DNA from: Nitzschia sp. DOCU1
Taxonomy: Eukaryota > Bacillariophyta > Bacillariophyceae > Bacillariales > Bacillariaceae
NCBI GenBank assembly: GCA_951394045.1
Contig: OX595997.1
Location: 1,550,001-1,614,000 of the forward strand
Direction of reading: 5' to 3'
Length of the DNA: 64,000 nt
Below the pieces are notes generated by a model. The model searched no databases. It had not been told where the DNA came from and worked only from the letters and a program-made list of their open reading frames with translations. This document shows, piece by piece, positions 1 through 10,015 of this stretch. Each line of letters opens with the position of its first letter. Positions within the stretch are counted from its first letter, which is position 1. A program made the position numbers and the translations under genes.

Positions 1-756
1 ACGACGTCATGACGCAGTGCATGTAGTGTTTTTATAATGCTATAGCTAGTACTGGTATCGACGACGCCGCGGTGAACTTCTAATAGTTACTTTTACAAGG
101 TGGCTTGCCCAACTGCAGCAGCAGCGTGTGCTGGGGGAGACGGCCGGCATGCGTCCTGCTACCACAACCACTGCTACGGTAGTAACAAAGTAGGCTGAAG
201 AAACGGTGGTGCTTATTCCTCTTTCTTGTCCCGGATGGTGCACATGTTTGTCGATAAAGAATGGAATTGAAAATCCCACTTCCATATGCAGCGCCGCAGA
301 TTCTTTGATTTTACTCTTCTCTCTACAGTACAGGTAGCAAGCGGTTGGCGCCATGACGGATCGACTAAAATGACCATGTTGATTTCCGCCACGTGGCGCG
401 TTTCTGAAAAACAGAGCAAAGCGGCGACCAAGAAGGCAAGAATCGAGGTGACGAAAATTCATGCCTTTCATCTCCAGTGCCGTCATTGTATCGCCGGAAT
501 GGAGACATTAGGCCATCGATCCTGACTTTCCCACCACGATTCACGAGGATATCTCAAGTGAACACAATCGATGTATCGCACGACTTGAATATTGGGCGCT
601 GGATAAGTCGTCGTCCTCATCGTTAAGAGTCGATTTAGTAGTTCCATCAACCCTGCCAGGCCTCGCTGTCTATGAGGATCGCTGAGATTCGTCAAGGTCC
701 ACTTCGATCTGGAGAGTTTAACGGCAATAATCGACTCCCCTGCACTGACTTCGACG
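1..756. other. intergenic, no gene seen
   Basis: I see no convincing coding region here; the open frames on either strand look low-complexity or overlap each other. At 4-15 an ACGTCA and a TGACGC hexamer abut. These match the CO2/cAMP-responsive element types described for a Phaeodactylum carbonic anhydrase promoter, but hexamers this short also occur by chance. Confidence 0.5.
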
Positions 757-2174
757 ATGGATCCGTCGGAAGGCCTGGGCATTGATAGAGGACCCCCCAC
801 ATCACCAAGTAGCGTTGGCACGGACGACTATTTCAGCTGCACCGAGGACTCTGACGATCCAGAATCATCAATGCGTGCAGCCCAAGACGGAAGTGCAGCC
901 TTGGTGCCTTTGACGACTTCCCCTCCTCAAGCCCAAGGAGATGATTTGACTACGTTGTTGGAGCAAATACTCTTCTTTGCCTGTGGAGTAGGAAGTTCTC
1001 TTTGTTACATCGCCACTCTGTCATCGCTAGTGCACTTCAAACTGCTCTACGGTGCAGATTCCTTTGTCTTTTTAAATCTTGCCGTCTACCTACCACTGTT
1101 ACCGATATCGCTGACACAAGTCAGGTGGGATCAGTACTTCGATATCAGATATCAAAGTCGGAGGACGTTTTTGTGGAGGGGTTTGGTGGGTTTTGTTCTG
1201 GGCTTGGTAGGAACCCTTTTGATGATTCGATGCTACACAAATTCTTCCGGTAGCCTAGGGGCTTTGGTGTTTCATGCATTTCTCCAAGGAACGGGAGGTG
1301 CCATTCTCTATGGTACTCTGAATCAGCTAGCATCATTTGTTGGTTCTGGCGATGGGCGCAAGAATAAGATGGCGGTATCGGCAGGTATTCAAGCGTCTGC
1401 GCTGGTGGTGCTTATAGTGAGCATCTGCACTGGGTTTGGGGTCCATGAAGCGTCTCGTTTTGGCTCGTTTCTTTTGAGTATTATATTCATTGAACTGCTT
1501 TGCTTCCTGCTCTTCCTTTGGTTGCTATTGGGTCAACAATCGGTGGCAGCGGCCATGATTCGAAGAGATCGGTCGTTGAGACTGGACGAGGAGATTATGG
1601 ACGACGATGCTTTGATGGAAACTCCACTCCTGGACATTACATTACAGCGACAAGTCTCCTCGCCTGTAGCGGAGGAACTTCCTTTTGTCGAGCTGTTTCG
1701 ACGATCAAGTTCTTGTTGCTTGGTGCTGGTGGGGACATTGGTTCCGTCATTTCTGGTTGGCTCTTGGTTTACAAGAGTCCAAACCGATTGGATGGCATTG
1801 GCTTCCTTTTTGTTTTACGTCAGAATCGCCTCGGATTTCCTGGGGCGACTGGCAACCATTGTGGTCCCGCCGCGCACTATTTCTTGTCTCACGTGGACCT
1901 GTTTCTTGCGGCTACTCCCAGTGACCCTATTTTTCCTCAATGCCCACCAAAAGGCACCGTTTGCCGATTTTCTGTCAATAGTGCTGGTGGCTGTAATTGC
2001 ATTTTGTCGGGATACCTGGCGACCGGTTGCTTTCAACTAGCACCCTTAGGGTTGGAGTCACAACTCCGAGACGCGAATGTGGCCAAACAGGCAAGTATAT
2101 TGACGGTGGCCTTTGCCGTATCCGCTATTGGTGGTCTGCTGTCGAGTTTTACGCTTATGGCACTGGGAGTTTAG
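757..2174 (+). CDS. ENT-like (equilibrative nucleoside transporter-like) membrane protein, frameshifted
   Basis: The open frame from ATG 757 gives 427 residues: an acidic cytosolic N-terminus of about 65 residues, then roughly ten hydrophobic segments. The block with AFLQGTGGAILYGTLNQLA followed by a basic loop and a small-residue helix resembles TM4-TM5 of the ENT/SLC29 family. The frame stops at 2040, but the +1 frame continues to 2174 with SGYLATGCFQLAPLGLE and a last hydrophobic helix, which is what the family needs at its C-terminus. One extra T in the T4 run at 2002-2005 would join the two into about 472 residues. Either the run is a sequencing error or the allele is broken. The downstream TspO-like gene has the same orientation. 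Nucleoside specificity cannot be read from the sequence; a related multi-pass carrier family is possible. Confidence 0.6.
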
Positions 2175-2717
2175 CCATCTACAATTCTATAGGTCCTTAG
2201 TGAAATTTTGGAGCTCCTAGCTTGTAGACTACTTATTGCGAGGAGACCCGTCGCCCAACGCGATTACCGGGGTGCATTGGAGCATCAAGACTAAACGATG
2301 ATTCTTCAAACCCTCCAGCCTCTACTAGTAGAGAGGCCTCCACTGACCGTAGTAGACAAACATGCCGCGCCGACTGTCTCCCATCACTACAGTACGATAG
2401 CTCCCCTGAAACGGACGGGGTGACCGACCTCCCCATCCCCTTTCGTTGCTCTCTACTATCATAGAGTGCCAAAATAGGACCAATTTGACTGCTTCCGAAT
2501 GAATCCGTCGCAGGACTCGAAGTAAGACTCAACACCACGGCGAAATGCTCCGGAAAATCACCACGTGGTAGATTTTCAGGAGTCGACAAGTGTAACAAAA
2601 AGGAAAGAACGAAACGTCGCATCGAACATTATTTTGATCCTTATTCATCCTCGGAAAAGGATCCTCCAGTCAATAACTTCGCCTCATAATAGTGCCCGAG
2701 CAGTCCTCCACAAAACC
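2175..2717. other. intergenic between two + strand membrane genes
   Basis: No supported gene. A minus-strand open frame at 2233-2622 has no recognisable domain. The region should hold the 3' end of the transporter gene and the promoter of the TspO-like gene. Confidence 0.45.
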
Positions 2718-3800
2718 ATGGAACCTAATCCAGAAGATAATAGTTTTGTGGTTACCACCACTACCCACGTCGAAGAAGGAAGTGTGGCCTTGTCGACTTC
2801 TGATAACACGACGGCCAAAGATCGCCTCCACTGGTGGAACACCGGTGCCTTTGCTGTTAACGCAATCATTACCTACGGTGTTGGCACCCTGGGATGGTTC
2901 GGTGCTCTACCGAATTCCGAAATCTCGGAAAAATATCAGGTACGCTTGAATGTTGTTCTTCTACCATGTCATTTCCTTGTACCTTCCTTGCCTTATCCAT
3001 CACTCTGGCACAAGTCTTTGATCACTCCCAACAGCACTGCCTTCAGCATCTGGGCACTCATTTTCATCTCACAGGCCATTGCCACCGGGATCCAATGGCT
3101 GCCTGCTTTCCGCAAGAAAGCTTTGATCCACCGAGGTGTAGGATTCTATTACATTGGAACCTGCGTCTTCCAAGCCGCTTGGACTATATCTTTTGCCTTT
3201 CAAGTCATCTGGCTGTCCTTAATCTGGATGATTTCCATCTGGTGGACTCTTCTTGCGATTGCGTACCGTCAGTATTATCTGATGATGATGAACCGAACCA
3301 GCGCCACTGACTTTTGGCTTGTTGTGTTTCCATTTGCCATTCACTTTGGTTGGATCACTGCAGCATTGGCCTTGAACATTAATGTCTTGGTAATTGATCA
3401 AGGTGGAAGTGCAGCAGTTCAGCTAGCGGCGGCAATAGTTTCCTTGGCAGCCTTTCACGCGGCATCGGTATGGGCCGTGTTTGGCATCTCTCAACCCAAC
3501 TACACCGTGGCAACGGTTGTTGCGTGGGCCACTTGGTGGATCTTTCAAGAGCTCAAGACGCCAAACTCATTGATCGTGGAAACCTTTCCGGTGCAAATCA
3601 TTCAAGGCGTCAGCTACGCAGCGGCGACAGTAGCAGTCATTGTGTTGATTCAGATTGCTGTTCGTGTGTTTGTGGCCTCGATGCAGCTTCTCAAGGATCA
3701 TGACGAAGAAGCCACAACCGCTCCCAATGAAAACATTTCCGAACACGAAACCCAACCAGAAAGTGACCACAGCGATGGAGTGACCTGTGCTTCCACCTAA
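2718..3800 (+). CDS. TspO/MBR-like tryptophan-rich membrane protein
   Basis: I chose ATG 2718 over the upstream in-frame ATG 2565, because the extra 51 residues look like translated leader. A 75-nt GT-AG intron at 2940-3014 is in frame and open, so it is easily missed. Removing it joins SEKYQ to SLITPNSTAFSIW, which matches the TP-x-x-x-AFSIWxLIF block of long TspO/MBR-type proteins. The spliced product is about 335 residues. It has six to eight hydrophobic segments, many tryptophans (IWWTLL, WATWWIF) and an acidic cytosolic C-terminal tail. Family members bind tetrapyrroles or sterols in membranes, but the ligand here is unknown. Organelle targeting is not evident. The assignment rests on the AFSIW block and tryptophan pattern, so the family call is moderate. 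Confidence 0.55.
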   Translation: MEPNPEDNSFVVTTTTHVEEGSVALSTSDNTTAKDRLHWWNTGAFAVNAIITYGVGTLGWFGALPNSEISEKYQVRLNVVLLPCHFLVPSLPYPSLWHKSLITPNSTAFSIWALIFISQAIATGIQWLPAFRKKALIHRGVGFYYIGTCVFQAAWTISFAFQVIWLSLIWMISIWWTLLAIAYRQYYLMMMNRTSATDFWLVVFPFAIHFGWITAALALNINVLVIDQGGSAAVQLAAAIVSLAAFHAASVWAVFGISQPNYTVATVVAWATWWIFQELKTPNSLIVETFPVQIIQGVSYAAATVAVIVLIQIAVRVFVASMQLLKDHDEEATTAPNENISEHETQPESDHSDGVTCAST

Positions 3801-4249
3801 CAATCGCCGCCGTAGCTAATGCCAGTGTCATCGCCGATTGATGGAGAGACCGTCATAGTTCCATACAGTTCCATAGTTATCACTAATATGTGTCGTTGAT
3901 CGACTATGATACTACAATATGCTAGATGGAATCTTCTTTCTTGAGCGTCAAGAGATTCGAAAAATAAAAAGTGATCGGGGGTCGAGGGGGCGACTGGCTC
4001 GATTCCTGGTTCAAATTATCGTCTGGCATTCGCATCATTTAGGCCAGACGTGGATCTGAGTCGTTTCAAAAGCGCGCCAGGCCACTTTCCCGCCAAGTCC
4101 GGTCCTCCTCACAAGATCGACGTCGGCTCGCAAAAAGACGAGAAAGCCAATGTTTTGACTTTTTCCCTTGACGCCGCTGCGTTTCCCATCTCTCTTTTGT
4201 CACAATTTTTCAAAGTGCTCGTTTAAGACATTACATTCTCACAAGTATT
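3801..4249. other. intergenic; promoter of first coiled-coil gene
   Basis: Non-coding. It contains the E2F-like module annotated separately at 4072-4097, 152 nt before the start codon of the next gene. No other structure was recognised. Confidence 0.5.
4072..4097 (+). promoter_or_regulatory. E2F-like promoter module, copy 1
   Basis: This 26-bp block starts GCGCGCC and ends ACTTTCCCGCCAAG. The TTTCCCGCC core (4086-4094) fits the E2F/DP consensus TTTSSCGC. It recurs with 24 of 26 identical bases at 5115-5140, in front of the neighbouring coiled-coil gene. Cell-cycle control is inferred. Confidence 0.5.
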
Positions 4250-4918
4250 ATGAACCGATCAACTCCGCCCCGACGTACCATTTCATTTGACCCTGCCGTC
4301 AACGCTTCGTCGCCAAAGTCGGTGGTTTGGGGCGACGAGCCGCATGACGATGATCCCTTCGGCACGGAGAATTCTCGTCCCCCATTTGAACTTCCATCTC
4401 TCAACGAGATCAATGACGAGTTGCAGAGACTAGTCAAGCAGTCGGCCTGTTCCAAGGCCTCCTATCGGGCGAAACTAGGCAAAATGACCAACGAGCTACA
4501 CGAAGCCAACAGACTTGTCCAAAGCCTCGAACAACAACTAAGTGCTGCCCGACAGAAGCAATCTATCGCACAACGAGCAATGGAAGACGCCAAGCAGAAA
4601 CGAGAAGACGAGAATGAACGATTTCTGGTGCGCAAACTTCATTTGCACATTTTGCGGCGTTGCATGGCGGATCGGGACCTTCTGCCAGAGATTCAGGGTC
4701 TTCGAGAATCGGAACGTTCCACGGCAGAAAAGTACGAGGAGCATTCTAGCCTGGAACTCGCGGTCATTCGAAGACGATTGGAAGGTATTCGGGCATTGCT
4801 TGATAAGGCTGAAAAGGCCGGGGCCAGCAAGTCCTTCGAAACAAAGGCCCAGGCTGAAACCATGAAGAAAGAGGCCCTGTCTACCTACGTTTTGTTTCAC
4901 AAATTCTCGCAGATTTAA
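4250..4918 (+). CDS. coiled-coil protein, tandem pair member 1
   Basis: A 222-residue intronless protein that I do not recognise. A proline/basic N-terminus (PPRRTISF) and an acidic linker lead into a long, nearly continuous heptad-like region from about residue 50 to 200. That region is rich in E, K, R, Q, L and A. No catalytic motif or membrane segment is visible. It is followed on the same strand by another short coiled-coil protein. Both share a PPRR N-terminal motif, a RF[LI] block after the first coil, and an LE-x-I-x-x-[LV]L segment followed by MKK, so they are probably diverged tandem duplicates. Both are preceded by the same E2F-like module, suggesting a shared expression window, perhaps S phase. 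The role is unknown; a chromosome- or cytoskeleton-associated adaptor would fit, but that is a guess. Confidence 0.65.
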   Translation: MNRSTPPRRTISFDPAVNASSPKSVVWGDEPHDDDPFGTENSRPPFELPSLNEINDELQRLVKQSACSKASYRAKLGKMTNELHEANRLVQSLEQQLSAARQKQSIAQRAMEDAKQKREDENERFLVRKLHLHILRRCMADRDLLPEIQGLRESERSTAEKYEEHSSLELAVIRRRLEGIRALLDKAEKAGASKSFETKAQAETMKKEALSTYVLFHKFSQI

Positions 4919-5362
4919 TAATGCGAGAAAGGTTGAGACTGTTAGAATAGATCTAGAATAGTATTGATTGAACAAACAGTATTTAGTAACTTGTGGGTGT
5001 CCAGCTACCGGGTAGCTAGCTAGAACACTACATTCGTCGTTGGGGCATCTCCAGTTTTACGTTTAAAAATGGTGTAAGAATATCCGTGACTGATGGGTCA
5101 CGAGAGTGGCCTGTGCGCGCCGGGCGACTTTCCCGCCAAGCGGAACGGAATTCTCTGGCTGTTGAAGTCGTTCGGGTCCTGTTCAGAATCTTCCCCCCAA
5201 CGACGCATTGTCACCCTCACTTTTTTGGTCTTGACGATAAGACTCGAGTGCCGATCCAATTTTCTGTCGCAAATTTTCATCCGGGGTAGGAAGTTGTGAT
5301 GATCTTGGCGAAATGCAATCGAATTGACGTGACAAAGCTGTATTACCAACAATACGATCATC
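4919..5362. other. intergenic; promoter of second coiled-coil gene
   Basis: Non-coding. It holds the second E2F-like module at 5115-5140. The rest shows no gene. Confidence 0.5.
5115..5140 (+). promoter_or_regulatory. E2F-like promoter module, copy 2
   Basis: Same orientation as copy 1 and 24/26 identical to it, with core TTTCCCGCC at 5129-5137, 222 nt before ATG 5363. The flanking DNA of the two copies is not similar. The conservation is therefore of the module rather than of a recent duplication of the whole promoter. Confidence 0.5.
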
Positions 5363-6058
5363 ATGGCAACCTACGACTCCCCTCCCCGCCGAAGCGTTGC
5401 TGAATCACTCCTGTATCAGTACGATGACCCCGCCACCGCTCATTCCCCCACCTCTGCGACTGGTTTCGATGTGATCGAGGTCGAATGCTACCGCCTCGCT
5501 ATGGAAAGGAGTTTGGAGGCCGACCAAAGACAATTAGCCAGGGAAATGCTCCGAAACAAGGCTGACTCCTTCGCGCAACAAGCCAGGCTTCTACGGGAGG
5601 AGTCGCTGGCAACAGAAGAGGTCTCGCATCTTGAAGAATCTTTGGAAGGTGCTTGCGATCGGGCGATTGAATGCCGCATTGCCATTTCAGAGCTCGAAGA
5701 AGCCGAAGAAATAAGGTTCATCAAATTTGAAATAAAGATTCTCAACTTGAAGCTCTGGGAAGATTTGCTCAAAGATCCCGACTGCAAGGAAATCTACGGA
5801 CAAAAGATGAAACAGAGAGTCCGACCGTTTGGGGAGTTTTCGCACTTAGCTACAACTGTTACAGACTGGGCCAAATTGCGGCAGAAGCTAGAGTGGATTG
5901 AAAAGGTTCTGGTCATGTCCAAATTCGATGAACTCGATCCGATAGAAGATATGCACTCGATGAAGAAGGTATTGGCGAAGAAAGCAGACGCCATCCACAA
6001 ATACAATGTTTTAAATGACATCATTTTTGAGGAACACGACGAAGCGGAAGGAAATTAA
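5363..6058 (+). CDS. coiled-coil protein, tandem pair member 2
   Basis: 231 residues, intronless, not recognised. The start MATYDSPPRRS is chosen because it sits after the conserved promoter module and keeps the PPRR motif shared with the upstream neighbour. Residues about 45-120 are strongly helical and E/R/L/A rich (coiled coil). A second helical block runs from about 150 to the acidic C-terminus EEHDEAEGN. Weak colinear similarity to the 4250-4918 protein (RF[IL], LEWIEKVL against LEGIRALL, MKK) suggests an old tandem duplication. No enzyme motif, signal peptide or membrane helix is seen. The gene converges on the carboxypeptidase gene, with only 93 bp between the stop codons. Confidence 0.65.
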   Translation: MATYDSPPRRSVAESLLYQYDDPATAHSPTSATGFDVIEVECYRLAMERSLEADQRQLAREMLRNKADSFAQQARLLREESLATEEVSHLEESLEGACDRAIECRIAISELEEAEEIRFIKFEIKILNLKLWEDLLKDPDCKEIYGQKMKQRVRPFGEFSHLATTVTDWAKLRQKLEWIEKVLVMSKFDELDPIEDMHSMKKVLAKKADAIHKYNVLNDIIFEEHDEAEGN

Positions 6059-6151
6059 CTTTTGAGGCCACCACTAGCATTGACTAGCGAACTGCCTGCT
6101 GTCATAGTTCAAATTGGGGGAGCTCTTCAGTAACTGACATTTACCTTCATC

Positions 6152-7944
6152 CTATTTCGTACTAGTAGTGATTTCGTCCATTTTTGTGGCGTAGACGTAC
6201 GGTGGCCCTTTGGCAGATTCCGTCCAGGCATTCAGTGCCTTGTAAAAATCCTGATCCGACATGTCGGTCAAGGTCTTGTTATTTGGAACCAGAGGTGCCA
6301 ACATGTTACCGTCAATGAAAGCCTTGAAGAACACAAGCGCGGCCTGCGGAACGAATTGTGGAACCATGTGGCCACTGTTGTGCAGTGAAACGAAGGCCAA
6401 ACCTTCATCGTAGTCCACCACTTCTCCCCCGAACTGAGCACCCATGTTTTGCACCAACAGGCTGGGTCCAAACAACGCAGATTTCTCCATCAGGACATCG
6501 ATGGACGTTGACGTGTGATTGTAAAACCAAGGACGGTAACCACCTCCATCCAATTCTGAGATTCCAATTTGTTTCACCGCCTGCCTGGTTCCTTCGTAGC
6601 TAACGCAAGGGTCAGTATCCCCATTGTAAATCCAGGTCCGCTCGAGCTTGGGTACTACTTCCTTGTAGATATCCACCATGGAGATGTTGAGCAAGATGTT
6701 GTCGTCCCAATTGCATGCATCGTACTCCTTGTGGTAGATAAAACCCACGTCCGCAGATGGCCAAGACGAGGTCGGAGATTCACTGACATGCAAAGCCTTT
6801 CTCACATCGGCACGATTCATGTATGTCGCCATCTGCTCATCCTCAAGCGAGGACACTGGTGAAAAGAGACTGTAATCGTCGATGTACAAATCTTTCCAGC
6901 CCTGGGAAAGACCATGCGAAGAGCTCAGCATGAACTTGCGGTATGCCAAAGTACATTCCGGCGAGTCTTTGATCTTCTTGTGGTTCCCATTCAAAACTAC
7001 GTCCATGTAGAGTTCGAGGGCTCGGTCGTGGCGCTCCTCCAAATCGTCAATTTGCTTTAACTCCTTGTTCAATTCATGCACGACATGGTGAACCCCTCCG
7101 CGTGTCATCATATTGGGCAAACGAACATCGCAATAATTCCATAGCTTGTCATAAACTTCATCGTCAACAAGTCCATATTTATGGCCGTACCAGAGTGAAT
7201 CCATGGAATCAGCCTGGGCAGTATTATCGGTGCAGGGATCCCCGACGGCAATGCCCTTCAGGTTCAAGTCCGTATGGTCCAAAATCTCCTTTGTCAACGT
7301 CGGAATGTAAACTGAAGATGACATTGGTTGTGAGTTTGAAAGTTCAATAGGGAGTGAGAAGCCACCTAACCCCATCCCAAGTACCTACCTCCTGCGTATG
7401 ATTCACCAGTAATGTAAAAGCGATTCTTTGCGAACTCGGGGAACTTGTTCTTGAAAAAGTCCACTAAGGCGGCCCGGGATGCCGAAGCAGTGTAGCGATC
7501 CGTATTGACGCAAGGCTTGCCCTGATCTTTCTGACGGCTACAATAGGAATATCCCACTCCTATGGGGGCTTCCAACGCCAAAAGATTGGCGTACTTCGTC
7601 CATGCCCAAGGGTTTTTCATCAACCCCCCAGTGGCATTGATCAGCAAAGGACCCTCCTCCTGCAGAAACCCCAAGATACTGCTCGATCCCGGGCCTCCGT
7701 TGAGCCACAAGACTACAGGAGCTTTGGCAGGTTCATTCTCCGCCAACGCCAACCAGTAGTGAAGCTGACAGACGGGGCCATTCGTGGATACATCGCAGCC
7801 AGCCGATGCGTCCAAGAAACCCGAAAACTGCGGAGTCGGCGTGCGACCGTAGCCAGGAAGCTCATCAATGAAATCATCCATCCAAGTGGCCGAAGCCGAG
7901 GAGCACAGAGAAGCGAGAAGCACAGCAATCTCAGATAGCTTCAT
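6152..7944 (-). CDS. serine carboxypeptidase (peptidase family S10), secreted or vacuolar
   Basis: Two exons, 7944-7389 and 7311-6152, are separated by a 77-nt intron (7388-7312). The splice creates GESYAGVYIPTL, the canonical S10 nucleophile region, and the product is 571 residues. The start MKLSEIAVLLASLCSSASA gives a clean signal peptide; an upstream in-frame ATG at 8007 would bury it. Visible family features are the LWLNGGPGSSS oxyanion block, the catalytic Ser in GESYAG, the Asp region NGDTDPCVSYEGT and the His in GHMVPQ. Several cysteines could form disulfides. The enzyme should remove C-terminal residues from peptides at acidic pH in a lysosome-like vacuole or outside the cell (family knowledge). 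It is transcribed divergently from the plastid thioredoxin-like gene. All three catalytic residues are present, so it is probably active. Confidence 0.93.
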
Positions 7945-8449
7945 GGTAGAGTCTTTCTTCCTCAAATGACGTTGTGTATCCAACGGATCTTTCTCGTCCA
8001 CCTCCATGCCGCCACAAGATCTTTGGTGTGCTTCTCCGGCTATGCAGTATGTTTGCCGCGCGTGTCGGTCGTTTCTCCGTTACATTTTGATCGAATTTGT
8101 CGATCATTGGTTCGTTCTTCGTCCGTTCTTCGCTGTCTTCATTCCAGTCCTGGTTACTCGGGTCTAAAATCCTCGCAGCTGCCAAAGAACATCGGCATCA
8201 AGTTTGCGATCCTTTCATTGGATGCAGTGTTACGTCAGCATTCACTTGGCCGACGTCAGCGGATGCGCAAGCTTTCCAATGCGGAAAGGGGACCACCCAT
8301 CATTCGATTTGCTGCTTTCGTATCTTCGGCAACCATCACTTCTCCCTTCTCCGGCATTGCCGAGAACCCTTCGAAACTCCAATTTGCCAGCTGCATCAAC
8401 CTTAACGATCATTTTATTTTACTTTTCGAATGGCAGAGCGTGTTCAAGC
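7945..8449. promoter_or_regulatory. divergent promoter region with paired ACGTCA sites
   Basis: A 505-bp spacer between the carboxypeptidase (-) and thioredoxin-like (+) genes. Two ACGTCA hexamers at 8232-8237 and 8253-8258 are 21 bp apart, two helical turns, on the same face. They match bZIP/CRE-type half-sites. Regulation by them is inferred. Confidence 0.35.
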
Positions 8450-9058
8450 ATGATCGGCTGTAATCTAAAAGGGTTCGTCGTGTTGCTCTGCCTGAGTGCC
8501 ATGTTGCTCTTGCGAGTGCAAGGGTTCTCGGTCTCGGCCCGTTTCCCAACGCGCATCTCACATGATCAACTTTCAGCTCCTCTCAGGCACAGAACGCAGC
8601 ATCTTCGAGCGCATTCAAATCGTCCAACGGAAATCACATCCAACGTCGATTGGCTTGAACTCTTGCATGACCACGATGACGACCGATTGACGCTGGTGTT
8701 CTTTGGAGCCCCATTTTGCAAATCATGCCATCGGTTCGAACAAGACTGGAAGCGAAAAGTCGTTCCCAGAGCTGGTCCGAATCTCCAGCTAGCCACTGCC
8801 GACATTACCAAGAATCGAGCGTTGTTCAAAGAATTGGGCATTGAAGGGCTCCCTTCAGTTCACTTCTACCAACGAGGGCGGCGCTTAACTGGATATTGCT
8901 GCCCACCAGCGCACTTTTCACGCGTATTGGAGTCATTGGAACATTACTTGAACGCATCGCCAGATGAGCTGGAGTTTGAAGCGGAAATGGAGGCCAAACG
9001 ATTGTCACTACAAAGTGTCGAAGTGATGGCACGTAGGCGTACCAAAGTTATGGTGTAA
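8450..9058 (+). CDS. plastid-targeted thioredoxin-like protein
   Basis: ATG 8450 is chosen because it places a hydrophobic signal peptide at residues 8-24 followed by VQGFSVSARF, an ASAFAP-like cleavage motif typical of diatom plastid import. The upstream in-frame ATG 8204 would bury it. The mature part (about residues 65-170 of 202) is a thioredoxin fold: VFFGAPFCKSCHRFEQDW contains the CxxC redox centre (CKSC). It is followed by ADITKN and the cis-proline region GLPSVHFYQRG. The C-terminal 40 residues are charged and helical. It probably reduces or isomerises disulfides in the plastid; the target is unknown. The CKSC centre is unlike the CGPC of classical thioredoxins, so it belongs to an atypical subgroup. 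Confidence 0.8.
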   Translation: MIGCNLKGFVVLLCLSAMLLLRVQGFSVSARFPTRISHDQLSAPLRHRTQHLRAHSNRPTEITSNVDWLELLHDHDDDRLTLVFFGAPFCKSCHRFEQDWKRKVVPRAGPNLQLATADITKNRALFKELGIEGLPSVHFYQRGRRLTGYCCPPAHFSRVLESLEHYLNASPDELEFEAEMEAKRLSLQSVEVMARRRTKVMV

Positions 9059-10015
9059 GGCGACAATGTGGCTGCTAGCATTAATGCCACGGCACAGAAC
9101 AGCCTGGTGAATCGTACTACCCATTCTCGCCGTTTGAACACCCGTCGAACCGCTTTTGCAAAAGTGGCAATTTTGCTATTTAGAGATTAATCCCAACTTC
9201 TTGCTTTTTGTAAGCACGAATATGGACTCCTTTGTGAGGCTGTTATGCTTTCTCGGTTTGGAATCGAGATGTATATTATGCCTGTTATACTCGAGTAAAC
9301 CTAAAGCACTCACGATACTCATATTCATCAACAATCTTCGAACTAGGAGTCATTTCTGGGAATCGTAGAGTCATGTATACCAATATGGCTACTAGTAGGA
9401 GTTTCGATTTGATTGTGAGCAGTGACGCATTGCTTACTATGATGACCCCAACTCGCAAAACCACTAGTTGTGAGGGACCCCATTTAAACGCACCATATCA
9501 AATCTCAAAAGTAGGAAGTATCGAAGTTTACCATGGTCTGATTCGGAACACATCCGTACTTTCATGCTACCCCAGTGATGGAGGCGTTGAATTTTGTGAG
9601 CTCAAGAACTAGGATGTGGTCGTTGGGATCAATCCGAATCTTGCATCCTGCCGGGCGTGCTTGGGCATATTGTATTTATTTCCCGCCATTTTCGTCAACG
9701 TAGCCATTTCAGTCCATGCGACAAAAATTACTTAATGGTCGATGTCCAAGAAAATATCTTTTGTGTGGAACTATACGAAGGTCTACGATCATTCTAAATT
9801 CGTCAACGGAAAGGCGGACGTTCTATGAAAGATCGGCGTATCCGAAATTTTCCTGCCACTATTTAACAAGGGCGCCGCGGATGCCTCCAAATTCCTTGGC
9901 TCGCCGCACAGCACCGTCACGCCAAGGAAGGAAGAGTCTGTTTCGGCATCATATTCAAGAATCTATTGTCAACTTTCACGTTCGATTTGTTTACATTCAA
10001 GAAATCTTTTCTACG
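9059..10015. other. intergenic, 957 bp
   Basis: No gene supported. The plus frame that reads into the next gene from 9716 looks like translated leader. An E2F-like TTTCCCGCC lies at 9679-9687, 329 nt before the next start codon. Confidence 0.45.

Noticed and set aside
46..486. 146-residue minus-strand open frame at the window start
   Set aside because: Arg/Ser/Cys-rich with no domain, and overlaps other frames on both strands; likely chance.
1500..2174. Separate 224-residue gene
   Set aside because: Only its last 60 residues look like protein; they are the frameshifted end of the transporter gene.
2233..2622. 129-residue minus-strand open frame
   Set aside because: No recognised motif, overlaps the leader of the next gene, and sits in a normal intergenic gap.
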